Of a DNA stretch of 64,000 nt, positions 40,901 to 53,908 are shown piece by piece. The translations under genes and the position numbers were made by a program. The notes beneath the pieces are model-generated. The model did not search any database and was not told the origin of the DNA. It saw nothing but the letters and a program-made list of their open reading frames with translations. Numbering within the stretch: position 1 is the stretch's first letter; the number at the start of each line of letters is the position of its first letter. This DNA is from Tigriopus japonicus (Eukaryota > Arthropoda > Copepoda > Harpacticoida > Harpacticidae): contig CM021317.1 in assembly GCA_010645155.1 (NCBI GenBank), forward strand, positions 13,138,451 to 13,202,450, written 5' to 3'.

Positions 40901-40983
40901 TTGAAAAACGCAGAAAGCACGTGGATGACGGTATGCAAGCTTTAGAGCTACTTAGAATGCAAATGGACCATATCAAGCCATGA

Positions 40984-43900
40984 ATTCCAAGTTTGGGAGT
41001 ATGACTCCATGACTTATACGTCTTGTAGTAAGCAAACGCATGCCGTGAAAAGTGAGTAATGAACATTTGGGGGCACTTTGCCGCTTTCATAAATTTGAAT
41101 TATACGTTCCTATTATGCTTGGAAAACCAAAATCTAGAATCGGACACACCCTCATTTCAGGCGTATTCACTTCCAGTACTGTTCATTCTGGATACGAAGA
41201 AAAAGGACATCCTAACCCAAATTTACCCCCGAAAAAGATGGAAATGTCAAAGAAGACATTAAGTGAGCCATTCCAAAGCTTCCTTTGTCTCTAAATGCAC
41301 GCATAATTTGTAAAGAGACATGAACACATTTGTTTCATGTTCAGAAAGAGTCTTTAGTGGGCTGAAATGACATTTCATGGTGAGCAGGAAAGTGCTATCC
41401 CACCGAGCAAAACAACAACGACGATAACATTTCCGTCGAAGTTTCTCGGCCCAGCTCAGCCCAAAAGATCCACGTTTCCAGAGCTCGAGGATCTTCGTTT
41501 GCCACGAACTGGCTTATCTGAATAATGATCTAGTTGTAGGCTATGTTTTGCTCCATGCTGTCAAAAATGACGCAAAACGACGGCCGAGTTTGCCTTTTGC
41601 TTCATACCGTACGAACCTCCTTACAAGCAATTTTCCAAGTTCGTCAAACCAACTGGGTTAAAAATATCAACACGAAGCCTAAGCTATCCACATTTTGCTA
41701 AGAGGTGCAACCACCCAAACCGTACGTACTCCATGAATTGAAGTGAAAAACTGCAATATGGATCACACACTCACACGGTATAATTGAAGAAACAGTGGCA
41801 GTCCGTATTTGTAGCTTTTCATTTGCAAACCACAGCATGGGTATCCCTTCAATTTGTATACAAAGTGCACGATAGCGAGGCCAGCAAATTTCTTGTGCTG
41901 TGGAATTGTGCATGTAAACTTTTGTTTTGGCGGTAAAAACCGCAAGCAAAGGCCAAGACAGAATTCCATGTACAAAATAAGGGTCGAAAAGTAAGTTCCC
42001 TTTTTGGTGACACAATAATCAGCGATTCAGTAGATTATGCCTGAATGTTGTGGCGAACTCATTAGTGGCCTAGTGGACCTTGCCAAGACATATTCAGAGG
42101 TAAGTGAACGTGTTTCGTATGTAGGAGTTGTCATGACAAAAGTAATGGTAGTTCTTGTGAGAGTGCAAAGTGAACTCAGCCAGCGGTGCAAGTTGCGGTT
42201 GAATGTCAGATGAGGAAAAACCGAGGGGAGAACAAAAGTAATGAAACACAAATTGACAGTTCAAAACAATTTCTCAATGTCAGATGGATTTATGAAGTTC
42301 AGATTTGACAGCAGGGAAAATTAGTTCGGAAAGAAACAATTTCGTTTTTGTGTCCGACTGGCAGGAAAAGATGAACTCTTGAGGATAGAGCGAGAAAAAA
42401 GGCACTGCCGAGTTAATTTCTACTCTCGATCCCCTGTATGAAAAGAACAATGTGTCAGAGGAATATCGAGAATAGGCGTTTACATTCAAATCAATTTGAA
42501 TGGTAATTACTTCTTCCACTACGTACATCTGCCACTCCCAAGACAACCAACCCTATTTTCAAGAATGATGAAGTCATTCTCGACAACTTACGACATCTCG
42601 AAAAACACAAGATGTAAAACAGTCAGCAGTCACCAGAACAGAGAGATTCTTTCTTGTTTGCTTGCTCGACGTTGGATAATGATGACTTTTGAAATTGGAT
42701 CTGTCCTCGATGGATGTTCGGATTTCTCCGCTGTTTTGTCTAACCTCGTGAAAGAGAGGTCGATTTCTCTCTGTAGCTTTTTGGCTTTTGGCAAGATGAA
42801 AAGATGTGCCCTAGTGAAGCGAGTCATGAAATGAGTTTGCTAATGATGTTCTGTTTTCTTCCAAGGGGAGACCCAACCCGCACATTCCCGATTTTTGTCA
42901 CCGTCACCATATTAATGGCCTCAAATCTGTTTGGAAGCAACGAGGAGCACATTGCTCGACATGACACAATCATTTGTAAGTCCGCATGTGCCCAAGATGA
43001 GATTGAGACAAGGGCATACACAACAGACAAACGCCCTCAAACTGACTCCGTGAGTGAGTGAGTGAGTCAGTGAGTCAGTGAGCGAATACTAGGGTTCGAG
43101 GCCAACAACGTCTGGTCAACATGCAACGAAATGCAAACCTACTGTTCGACATGTGCACTTATCGGTTGAGGAAAAACGAAGAAAAGCCAAAATGAGAACG
43201 AATGTTTTATCAGATGGACAAGCGGTCCAAGGGTGAAACTCGCAGGATATTGTACTCACTTGCTGAAAAAAGGAAGACAGAGAGCAAGTCTGGGTGGATT
43301 GAAAAGACGTTTTGTGGGATCGGGAAGGATTGGCCTCATTTGAAAAGGAAGGTCACCGTTGTCACAAAAGGCGGGATGGATCGGACATTTTACGAATTAG
43401 GTGCCACATGACAAGCTGAGAACATTTGGAAATGGGTAGCCCGAGGGCACGAGAGTCACAAAGACAGGCTCAAAGACATGAAGAGCCTGCAAGCAAGCCA
43501 ACGATGAAATCCTGGCACTCCTTAAACAAGGACTTATCTCTTTCCCATGCATGTCCGTTTGCAGTCAAGATCGTCTCCTTAGAGGAGTTTGTAATCAATC
43601 AGCCAGATTTGGCAACATTTTGGCCTTTGACAAGAAAACGAACGTTTGACTGAGACCACTGAGAAAAGACGCTCAGATTTTTGCCAGTGTGAACACAGAG
43701 AGGATTGCTCACACTCCTCCATTTCGAGTCACTGTGTGCAGTCAAGAAGATTTAAACACTTGAGGCTTTAGAGAAGCTCTGTTTAGCTCATTTGAGGGAT
43801 TTTCAAAGTGGGGAATAATAAATATTTTGATTTTTGTGAAGGGGGAAATTGCTTTAGCAGAGAGCGTTGAGTGATATCTTAAAAGCTTGCCAGAGATTTG

Positions 43901-46900
43901 GACCATTTGAACTCACACAATAGTGAAAAGGGTGAACGCATTTCACGAGCAACAGCGATCCCCAAGTCATCAATCCTTGGCACTAAATACCACGAAAGTG
44001 GTCGGAATTTCGTCCAGAACTTGTGCTTTAGGTAGCTTTACCCACTAAATTGGTAGCTTTTAAAGCCTCCCTCAATAAATAAACTCCACCCATGCAACAA
44101 GCACTCTGCTCAGTGTACTGTATGTAGAGAAGAGACAAAAAAATGTAAAAAGCGTAAGTGCATCTCATCCTCCTCATCCATCCATCCCTTGAGTGAGAGG
44201 CTTGAGTTGGAGCCTGAACTCACTGGGAATAAATGTGTTGGTGTCAAATGGTTCAGCCTCTTCACTTGGTTATCCATTCACATCCACACACACGAAAGTA
44301 CATACACAGGCTGATCAACTAAGCAACACGTCGTTTGTATGGAAAAAAGCGAACGCCCTCAGTCAAACGACAATTTATTGCTTGTTGAAATGCTTGAGGG
44401 GCGGTCCGAGAACGAGTTTTTAAGTCGATAAAATTCATTAATGTTGATTGGTTTGGGCTTGAACCTTTTTTGGGCAATAATTTATTGCCGACACTCGAAG
44501 AATCGTCCGAGTACTTTGCGCGAGCTTGTTGAAAAGTGCTCGGTTACCGAGGAAATTCCATCAAGGTGCTCAAGAGAAGAGGAGGATATTGACTTACCTA
44601 AAAGAATGCAATGAGACAGAATTGACATAAAACGAGACCAAATTATAGAAAATGGAAAAAAATACAGTTCGGTGATTTTTACCATTTATAATGCCAACAA
44701 TGCCTTCAAAGACAGCATCAATGGATGCACTTCTTGAGTTAATTCAAGAAACGCAAAAAGATGGCATGTTAATGAAAATGAGAAGCATACCTCAAGTATT
44801 TTCAGATAACGTAAAGGGAATGGAAGAAGATCAGTTTTGTATCGCAAAATGATCGAAATGGAAGCATTCAGCTTGAGCTTCGTAGCCACCGACAGCAAAT
44901 TTTGCGGAAATTTTGAATGATTTCGACAAAAAAAACCTTTTTGACATTTTTGGTAAAAAAACGAATGAAATCGTACATGAAAAAATATAACTCATTCATC
45001 CTCAATGTTTCGTGTACAAGCATACTCGTTCACAACTTTCTAAGGTTTTGGGGGGGCATTTTTGTCAAGAAACCGTGTATCTCCAGTCTACCACTTCCAT
45101 TTGAGTTCCATACTTTAAAAAAAACAACACAATAGGTTTGGAACGCTTTTGTGGGCATCGTGCTCTTCGCACTTCTGAACCATTCAACAAAGCAAAGATG
45201 CAACATTTAAAACCACTAATGAAGTTCATAGGATTTACTTTCAATGAAAATACCATTGAAATGCGAAAATCTTCAATCAGAACCAGATTTGCCACATTTT
45301 TTTTCACGCTGACAACAAAAACATATTGAAAGGAGTCGCTACTATTTAAACTTCTGTCTTGAAGAGAATGGATATTTGGCCATAATGAAGACATAATTCT
45401 CGTTCATTTTTGCCGAGTCATTCTCAGGAGGCAATGAGTAAAATGCAATGAGGTCATTCGGGTCAACTTTTTGGGAAGCATACCACCACCGCCACCCTCA
45501 TCTGATGCGTGTTCACCCCAAACTCGTTCTATGCGTCTTTTGAGAGCGTTCCAAATCCGGTCAGGAATCGCCAGCTGCTGACCCTTGGGGCTTCTTTGAT
45601 CTCTGTCTAATGATGATGATAATGATTCAACAGGGAATATCAGGGTGTGGAACGAATCCTGGACACTCAACTATTTCTAATTAAGTCGTGCCTCTTACTT
45701 TCAAACTTCTTCCAGAGGGTTGCAGTGTCCAAAACCTAAGGCAGGGTTTGATCATTTAGGAAATTGGACCCTAACGTTTCAAGCCGAGTCTATTGAAATT
45801 GTAAGGGAGAATTAGGTCAGGAAAATGACATGCCCCTTGGAATTAATCGTTATTGATATCACCGTAATTACAGATGTGCTTCCAATCACGAGATGGGGAG
45901 GACGGGACTTCCAATTTGGTGGGATCTCTAATTTGTTACAGACACGAAAGACAAGGAGGATCGCACTAGCCAACAAGTCAAGATCTCCGTGAGAAAACTT
46001 CCGAAGACGACGAATCTAAATTTCAATCTCTCAAGAACTAGAAACGATTGGTAGTAGTCCAAGCCTTGGCATATAACAGATTTCAGAGCGGATAGTATAT
46101 GTACGTAATTCGGCGATCTTGGTCTCATTTTTCGACAATAAAACCAACAAACATTCGCGTTCGACGCCACATCCGCAAATTATACGAACGTGGGGAGGCT
46201 AAGCATTGTGTACTGTAGTACATAGGGAGTAGTCGAGTAATTATTTCAAGAAGTGCTAGGTGATTTCTGTCTTTGTGGCTACCGTTTATGCAAATACTGA
46301 GAAAACACTTTGCTGGAAAGGGAACATTTACAACTTCCTTCATTTCGTGGTGCTATCACCGCCTCGTAATCATTCACATGGTTGCAAACGAACAACAAAA
46401 AGATAGCTTGAAATCCAATTAAAAAGTTGTTAATGACTAAAACGTTGACCGTAACAACACTTGAAAGGCAGTAAAAATGTGCAAGAACGTTTTGTTAGAT
46501 GCGATGTTTCATTGAAATTAAAATGTCCCGTTTCCTAACTTAAACCACTTACCAAAGCAACTGGTTTCAAAACATTACTATCAATAAAACATTTGGAAAA
46601 CTTAACTGAAAGATTCGACGAATAACGTTACTAATATTAGTTTCAGTCAAATAATAGTAGAGTCCTTTATTTTTCAAATGCTGAGACGCCTTGAAAATCA
46701 CTTCTAAAAATTTATCGTCAGACATCTAAGAAACCCCTATCGTCAACATTGATGTGAGGGTTTTTTTTGGTGTCCGAAGCATGAGGAAAAAAGACAATAA
46801 AGAGTCCGTGGAACTTTTTTGGGCTCAAATTAGAAGCTAATCAAATCTTCAAGAAAAAACATTGTGCCTCTCTGTGCGTTTGGTGGCAGTACTTGAATTC

Positions 46901-49900
46901 GTTGGGATCTTAAGAACCCTGTCTCATTAGAGCCTTAAACTCGTAGCCATTTCCAGGCAACAACTTCAAGATGAAGTTCCCGTCAATTGCGTATGAGGAG
47001 TAGTTTGGTCGAAAAACCAGGCTTAACTTTTTACACAAAAGATAAAGATCGAAAGATCCTATTTTGATATCCAGCCAATACTCTGGTAGCCCTAGAGAAG
47101 ACACGCCATTTTCCGGAGTCGGTAAGAAATATGTGAAGACAGATTAATTGGGAGGATATTTCGTTTTTGTTTGGGGTTCAAGAAACCAGATTTGGCCATC
47201 AACCAACGCAATTTTAATGAGGTCCCAGCTTCCCATTGCTATTGTGCCAACGTGGAAAATGCGAGACCGCCGAAGATTCATATAGACACTCGCAGACAGC
47301 CACTTTGGTCTTGGCCATTCCAAAGCGAACGAATGTTATTGGCATCCCATCTGCTCCACCAAGTATGTTCAAACGAGAACATTTTGTCCCGAAATCAGCG
47401 CATACTTCCAAGTTCTTCAAATTCTAGCTTTCCATATATTTGAATGTCAAAAAACATTGTTGAATTCCACATGAACGGACGCCGTCCATTGGCAAGCCAA
47501 GAAGAAGGAAGACGACAAACTTCGAGAAGAAGCGTAAAGCGAGATCTTTATCCGAGGACAAAAACAGAGCATGTTTTGTCGACAACTGAAAGCTGATCCT
47601 TCTCATTCAGATTTGGAGCTTTCGCGGCTGAGAGAGACAGAGACACTCACTCACTCATTCCATCCAACCCTAGAAGTGACTCGGCATCGAGCACATACAC
47701 GTAGATGGCAAATGTCAAGGAGTGGACTTAAGAGACAATCTCAAAAAGAAATGTATGTACTAGTCTCCAACTCAATAACAAAACAAGTGGCAAAACAAGG
47801 CACTGACGATCAGCGACCTATCCGTCAAAACCAGGCCTGATTTGAGTTTATGAAAAGATGCGTTTGTAACATGTGACAAAAAGAGAGAAGGATAGCGTAA
47901 AAATGGCACCGTATTTTATATGAAAAAAGGAATGTTTATGGACTGAGACCTCTTTCATTTGATAGTGCGACGATGCTTCTTTCACGTTCTTTTTCTTTCC
48001 TTCAGAATGCAGAGTGTGATGAACTTCAAGTACGACAACGAGAAGTACTCAATGTACATAGTGGAGTGAGAGTGCTCAGATATTACATTTTCCAAAAATT
48101 TGACAGGAGACAAATGTTCCAAAATGACTTTAACACAATTCAAGCGGAAATGAGTTGGAAAAAAACATTCTGAATGAAAAGAAAAAACTTGAAAGAGTTC
48201 ATCCACATCATTTACTTCTCAATCGTTGTCAAGCCTGGCAAAGGTTTTCGCCACATTAGCTACATACATACAATCAACACGTACGTAGACAAGGAGGAAG
48301 AGCAAATTGAAGCAACTTCATTTAATGACACACCTCGAACATCTCGTAAAAACCGTTCTAAAAGTGTATTTTGCTCCCAAACAGAGACAAAATTGGACAA
48401 GAGCAAAAATCATGGCTAAAATCGGCACTCATTCATTCACTTGGGAGCAAATGCACTCGAATTCGAAAGCGCACAACTGTAAATGTATGTATGTTTCAAG
48501 CAAATGCTTCGGGTTGGATTTCACCCTTCGCGAAAGTGATCGCCAATTGGAATCTTTGAAAATCCCCCATCGACTGGACTGACATTTGTCAAGAAATTCA
48601 ATACACTTGAAGGTTGCGTTGTGGGCGATCATGCTTTTTCTCCTTCCCCCTTTTGACGTTTTGGGTCTGGTCCAAAGCCAAGAGGTTGATGATCCATTCG
48701 GCTCCATAGATACTAGATATCTACAGTGACAGTGGTATGGACTTGGGCAACAATCAACACATGACAATACAACTCTGCAGGGAGTAAAAAGTCTGACTGA
48801 TTTCCTGTTTGTCGGCAACATCTCAATTGCATTGGCTACAAGAGTCTTGAGAAATCTCTTTGAAAAGACGATTACTTCAGCTTTTGAAGGCATTCCAAAC
48901 ACGTTCCTCAAGCAAGGTTACGGTTTTGTGGAATTTGAACAGCACCTCGTTCATTTGTGATTTGTGAGGAGCGAGAAACGATATCAGGGTGGCCAAAGTC
49001 AGTTCAAGTGGTATTTGGGGTCATAGCAAATGACAACGCAGATGAACGCCAAGTGAACCGTGTGACAAAATTGTGACAAGCATATCCCTTGTAGGTCGTA
49101 TCCGTGCGGTCACGGAGATAGATTCGGCTTCGTTGGAGATCTCACACGAACCGATAGCTCCAAAAGAAGCGTTCAAGAGAGTGGCCAAGAATTCAATGGA
49201 ACCGGAACCGCCGCGATAAAGAAGCACTAAAGTAGTGTCATTTCAATGGTGTGTTTTCTTGTTCCAATGATTTAGAGTGCTATGGCTGTTATTCAGTCGC
49301 TGTAGGATGAATTATGTGGGATTTAGTTGAACGTATAATTAAATTGCCTTCGCGGTTGCCCCTCGGAAAAAATATATTGAAAATCATTACGGGGGAATTT
49401 CCTGGCTTTTCGAAATTTGATATGGCCTGAAATGACAGTCTGAAGTAATTGTGGCCATTAATCAGCTGTCGAGGTTCATTTGGTCCTATTCTTTCCCGGC
49501 TCTCGTTGGCACTCTGACTCTATGTAGCATTGCAAGAAAATTTAATCGATCCAATCTATTTCACTTCCAACGTAACAAATGATATTTAGCTCAAGGAAGA
49601 GGAGTCCAAATTCCAATATCCGTTGAACAAATGCTCTAGAATTCTCAAATGGCGAAGACGGGCCACATAATGAACTTACTATTGGCCAGATCTTCGTGTT
49701 CGAACATCATCCCACTGGATCTATGGGTGTGGAAGAAATGATCTACTAGGACAAAGAAAACTCGAACTTTCGAAGGCAGACATCCGTTCAAGTGCAAATG
49801 GCTACGTGCCATCGTATAAAGAAACATTTTGGCCATCAAGAAAATGCTCTAATTACTACACGCATGCGCATAATAATGGTTTTATGTAGCTGGTAATAAG

Positions 49901-52900
49901 TGGTCATTTTCTCGGATCAAAGCCCGTGATTAAACTCGCGGAGACCAAGATTCACTGTCATTTTATTGCCGTTGAACTCTATAAAGCTCCATCGCTGACA
50001 AAGACGGGACAACTCATCAAGATCTAAAGCCATGCTTTTTATTAGGGTAATTTCAACAAAGAATTGTCTCTTTTTTTACAATATTAGGCTCAATCTTGCA
50101 TCAAACGAGTGGAATCTTGGCAGTGTTTGCCGAATTTCTTTTACCCGAGGGCTTGTGGATTCAAGGTGGTCACCGGACTGGAGAGTTTTAACCGAGTTTA
50201 CTTCGTCCAACCATGTTTAATGGACGATGGGTGCTGTGGCCATTTTGATATCAAAGATTAGCTCAACAACCTGCCGTGAATAAATTACCCGGTATAAACG
50301 GTACACCTTGTTCCCCCCGTGAACAGTTGGGAGTGTCAAACTAAAGAATGTCCTACAATACAAGCTCCACAGAATTTGAATATGAAGACGATGGCAAAAC
50401 GCATCACATGTTGATATTAGATGGGGCCCATGGACAGACTCTCTGACATTGGAATTTTTTCTTGCAAGGTGGATCCCTTGAGGATGGATGCGATCAAATA
50501 TTAGGGTTCGTCAGTTGGTAATTTCATTAGGAACTCTGCCAGATTTATGCAAAGGAGTCTTCATAATTGGTCATTTGGAGCCACATATCCCTGGCAGGCA
50601 TGGTAAATGGTTTTAATCCAACCAGAACTCTGCCAGTCTGAAAACCAAGATGTGTTCAAGTGAAATGATAAAAAAGAACTTTTTGAGCTCTCCTTTTGGT
50701 TGCATGAATGACATTTTACCAAAGCCAGTAATTCTCTGCCGAACAATGGAGCTCCAGGGTTCAACCTCAACCACAATTTGGCTATTCCCAAGGAGAAGAA
50801 ATCATTACACAACACAGCGACGGCCAAAAAGATCTTAACAACCATTTTTGACTAATTAAGTGTCTCCTTTCCATGCACGGACGAGTGAAAAATATCGCCT
50901 CAGCCACTGTCAAAAATAATCGGTGGCATTCTATGCTCACAAATCATTTGTTTTGAACGTGCAAAAACGGAATCGATCATCCGCCTTCAGACTATTTATG
51001 TTTCCGTAATTGAAATTGATGACACTTCGAAGCTAACGTAACACAAAGAGAAATATAACTCAGTGTCATGTTTATGGATATCCAATTGCCGTGGTGGTGT
51101 CAAGAACAAAGCGAGAGACAGTCCGAAAAAGAGCGTGTAAGAAAAGTCCCAAATGACTATACTTAGGTGATTTTAACGAGCCTCAGATCTCATAATTGTA
51201 GAACCAATTCAATGCATTATTGCCGTCAAACAATTAAGTTCCCTAGCGTCCATTTCGTGCGCCTCGACAATCCATCCCACCTCTACCTGTAGCCTACGTA
51301 CCTAATGCGTAAGTGTACGTATGTATGTAAGCCATGAATGTTTTACTAGCTACATCTGACTTGTGAAGATATGTGGTATAAAGCTACGAGTTGCAATTGG
51401 ACCGGGGTGGAATTACTTTTGCGCGGACATCGCCAATAGAAAATGACAGGTTACATGACGAACAAAAGACTTTTCCACGGCTGGACCGAGGTGCCAAAAA
51501 GGGGGTAAACGCAAATTACATACTCGGATTGGTAGGGCCATTCATGTATCTGTCGTTCCTATTGAGTATGGATTTTTTTTCAATCAGTACTTGACAAGGT
51601 ATGTATGATACTGATGAGAGGTTTCATTTAATTAACTTCGGAACAATAGCAGGTGTCACGACCAGTTTGCCATGCTTTGACAGAGAGAACCAGAACATAT
51701 TGGAGAAAATATGTCATAATGAGAGACAGATAGTAATGTTTATCTATAAATTAGATACCCCCTTATTCAGTCAATTCCACATACCCTCATAATCAAAGCG
51801 GCCGAGGAAGAGAAATGTGTGTCTCATCTAAATTAAAAATTTATAACAAATATCTCCTGATCCAAAAATAATTTTCTAGGCTCAATTTCAGACCAATGCA
51901 AAAAGAAGTTCCGGACGCTTTTGTGAGGTATTACAGAGCATGCTTCGCAAATTTCTTTTAAACTAATGTAGGGTCTAGCCCTTTAAGGTAGTTGACCTGG
52001 GCTAAAAACGCTTTTGTTCCGAGCAAATTGGAGGAAAATTACATATGTTCTGTAATTGATGTCTTCTGGCTCGAATTTATGGTACAACAGAGGAGATATG
52101 TAGGTTACTAACTAATAACTGGCCGAGTCGGACCTGGTTTTGAGTTGATGTGGCCGGTAGCTGCTTGGCTTTAGGGTTTCAAATGTCCCTTCACCATATG
52201 ATTATTTAGTTTCAAAAACATTGCTCTATTGTTCGCTCATCACGGAAACACTCCTAGAAATGTTTGAGTTCGTCCAGGAGTTTTTGGGTTTGCCCCATGA
52301 CAAAGCGCCGATTCCCGGGAGGGATTTGCATATAATTCCTAATCTGACCGAAGCATCAAGCTCTTAATGAGTGTCTATCACACTCATTCACACACAAACC
52401 CAGCCTGAAAAGCCTCATCAAAAATGCATTCCACCGTGGCCACTAATCATATATCTTGTCAGATAAAACTGTGGCTTTTGCAGCATCTCTTTTTCTCCAT
52501 AACCAAGAAACTGGCTTTTCATTGCCCTCCTTGGGGATGGGCAAGCCACCCTTAAAGCTCTTTTTTTCTTTTGCCCAATATGACATTTAATGCCTCTTGA
52601 CGAGGTCGCTATGCATACTTAGGCTTTGTTCCCCCACCCCATGAGTGGGCACTAAAAGCCTCATACTGGGGAATGAAAAGATTTGCAAAGCAACATGACG
52701 GAAGCCGATTCGAAAAAGAGTCTCTGGCTCAATGAGCGGATTCCTTTCGAGCGTGAAACTGAACCCAATTTCCCTCAACACGGGCTTGATGGATGAGCCA
52801 GAGTCTCCCAGTGAGCACCAAGATAAAGAAGCGACAAGCGGAGGTCATTTTTTCGCCTATATCCTTCCCGAAGAACCACTCTTTTTAGTCGAAGGAGTAA

Positions 52901-53753
52901 CCTAAGGAAATTGAGCGGGCCCTATTAGCCACATTGCGGTTAGAAATTGATCGCGGGACATGGTACTGCGTGTGTGTACAGAGATCGAGTGGATGGTGGC
53001 CGTCGACCAGGTGCTCTTCGGCTCTAAAAATAGATTGATCTGGCGATCTCACGATCTACCTTCTGATACTAGGATGATGCATGCACCCGAATTTAATTGA
53101 TCTTTTGACCCAAGGTGCCGGCTGAAGGGTCTAAAAAAGCCAGTCTGGATAATAACTAGGATCGGATCCAGACGCCTTCCGCTCGCTACTTGTGCTCATC
53201 AAACACAATGCATTCGGCTTTTTTGCCACGTCGAAAGAGTTCATTTTGAATACTAGTAAGTTGGCTTTTTAATGAACAGCCAATGATATTGGGACTATCA
53301 ACATCTAAATCTACTAAAATAGAGAAAACCATGATTATCACATAAACAAGCATGAGCATTGAAATTTCCAATTTGCAGTAGCCATTTAAAAAATTATCAA
53401 AGGTTTAGAACTTAAATTCAACTTGAAATGTGCATGATGAAAAACAATGGGCCAGTATCCATTCCTTTTCAATTTTCTTTTTAACTTCAAATAGTTTTCA
53501 GGATGTTCAACAGAAAGGTTATGAGGAACTCTTTCTACCGTATTAAGATGTGATCTGGCGATGCCCATCCAATCAAGATTTTATCGTCGTGATTATTTTC
53601 TGCCCCATCATGGCTAACTCTTAAAGAAAGGGGTATGATATTAATTGAAATATGCCGCCAAATTAACTGGCCTATGAGTTTCTCTTGAATCTGTCGTGTC
53701 ATGACAGTGCCAACGAACTGATGCCACGTTTCAAGGACGTAGAAACATTAATA
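40984..53753. other. Gene-free stretch
   Basis: No supported gene or transposon. Short CATC runs occur at 44170-44187 and CACT runs near 47647. The longest open frame (48429-48911, minus, 160 codons) has no recognisable motif. The 49270-49490 part has several TAAT and ATTAA words. Confidence 0.45.
43050..43083. repeat. (GTGA)n microsatellite with GTCA variants
   Basis: Eight GTGA-type units, two of them GTCA, ending at GCGAATAC. Confidence 0.85.
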
Positions 53754-53908
53754 TAGGCCCTGCAAAATCATATTATTTTGCTGTGGAGCAGAAATCACAA
53801 AGGTTTTAAAGCGCAGGGTCAGCTTATGGTTATCTTCAGCTGACCTTACTCCTCGAAACGTCTGGAATTTCTGCTCCACAACAAAATGAAATTATTTTCC
53901 GGGGCCTA
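53754..53908. mobile_element. 155-bp hairpin MITE with TA target duplication
   Basis: Ends TA|GGCCC and GGGCC|TA flank two arms that are inverted copies over about 70 bases, sharing a perfect TGTGGAGCAGAAAT block and a terminal GGTCAGCT block, with a loop of about 13 bases. Nearly the whole element can fold back. TA duplications and lack of coding sequence fit a Tc1/mariner-type (Stowaway-like) MITE; that classification is inference. Confidence 0.7.

Noticed and set aside
48429..48911. 160-codon open frame on the minus strand
   Set aside because: It has no motif and an odd cysteine/histidine patch without regular spacing. Judged a chance frame.
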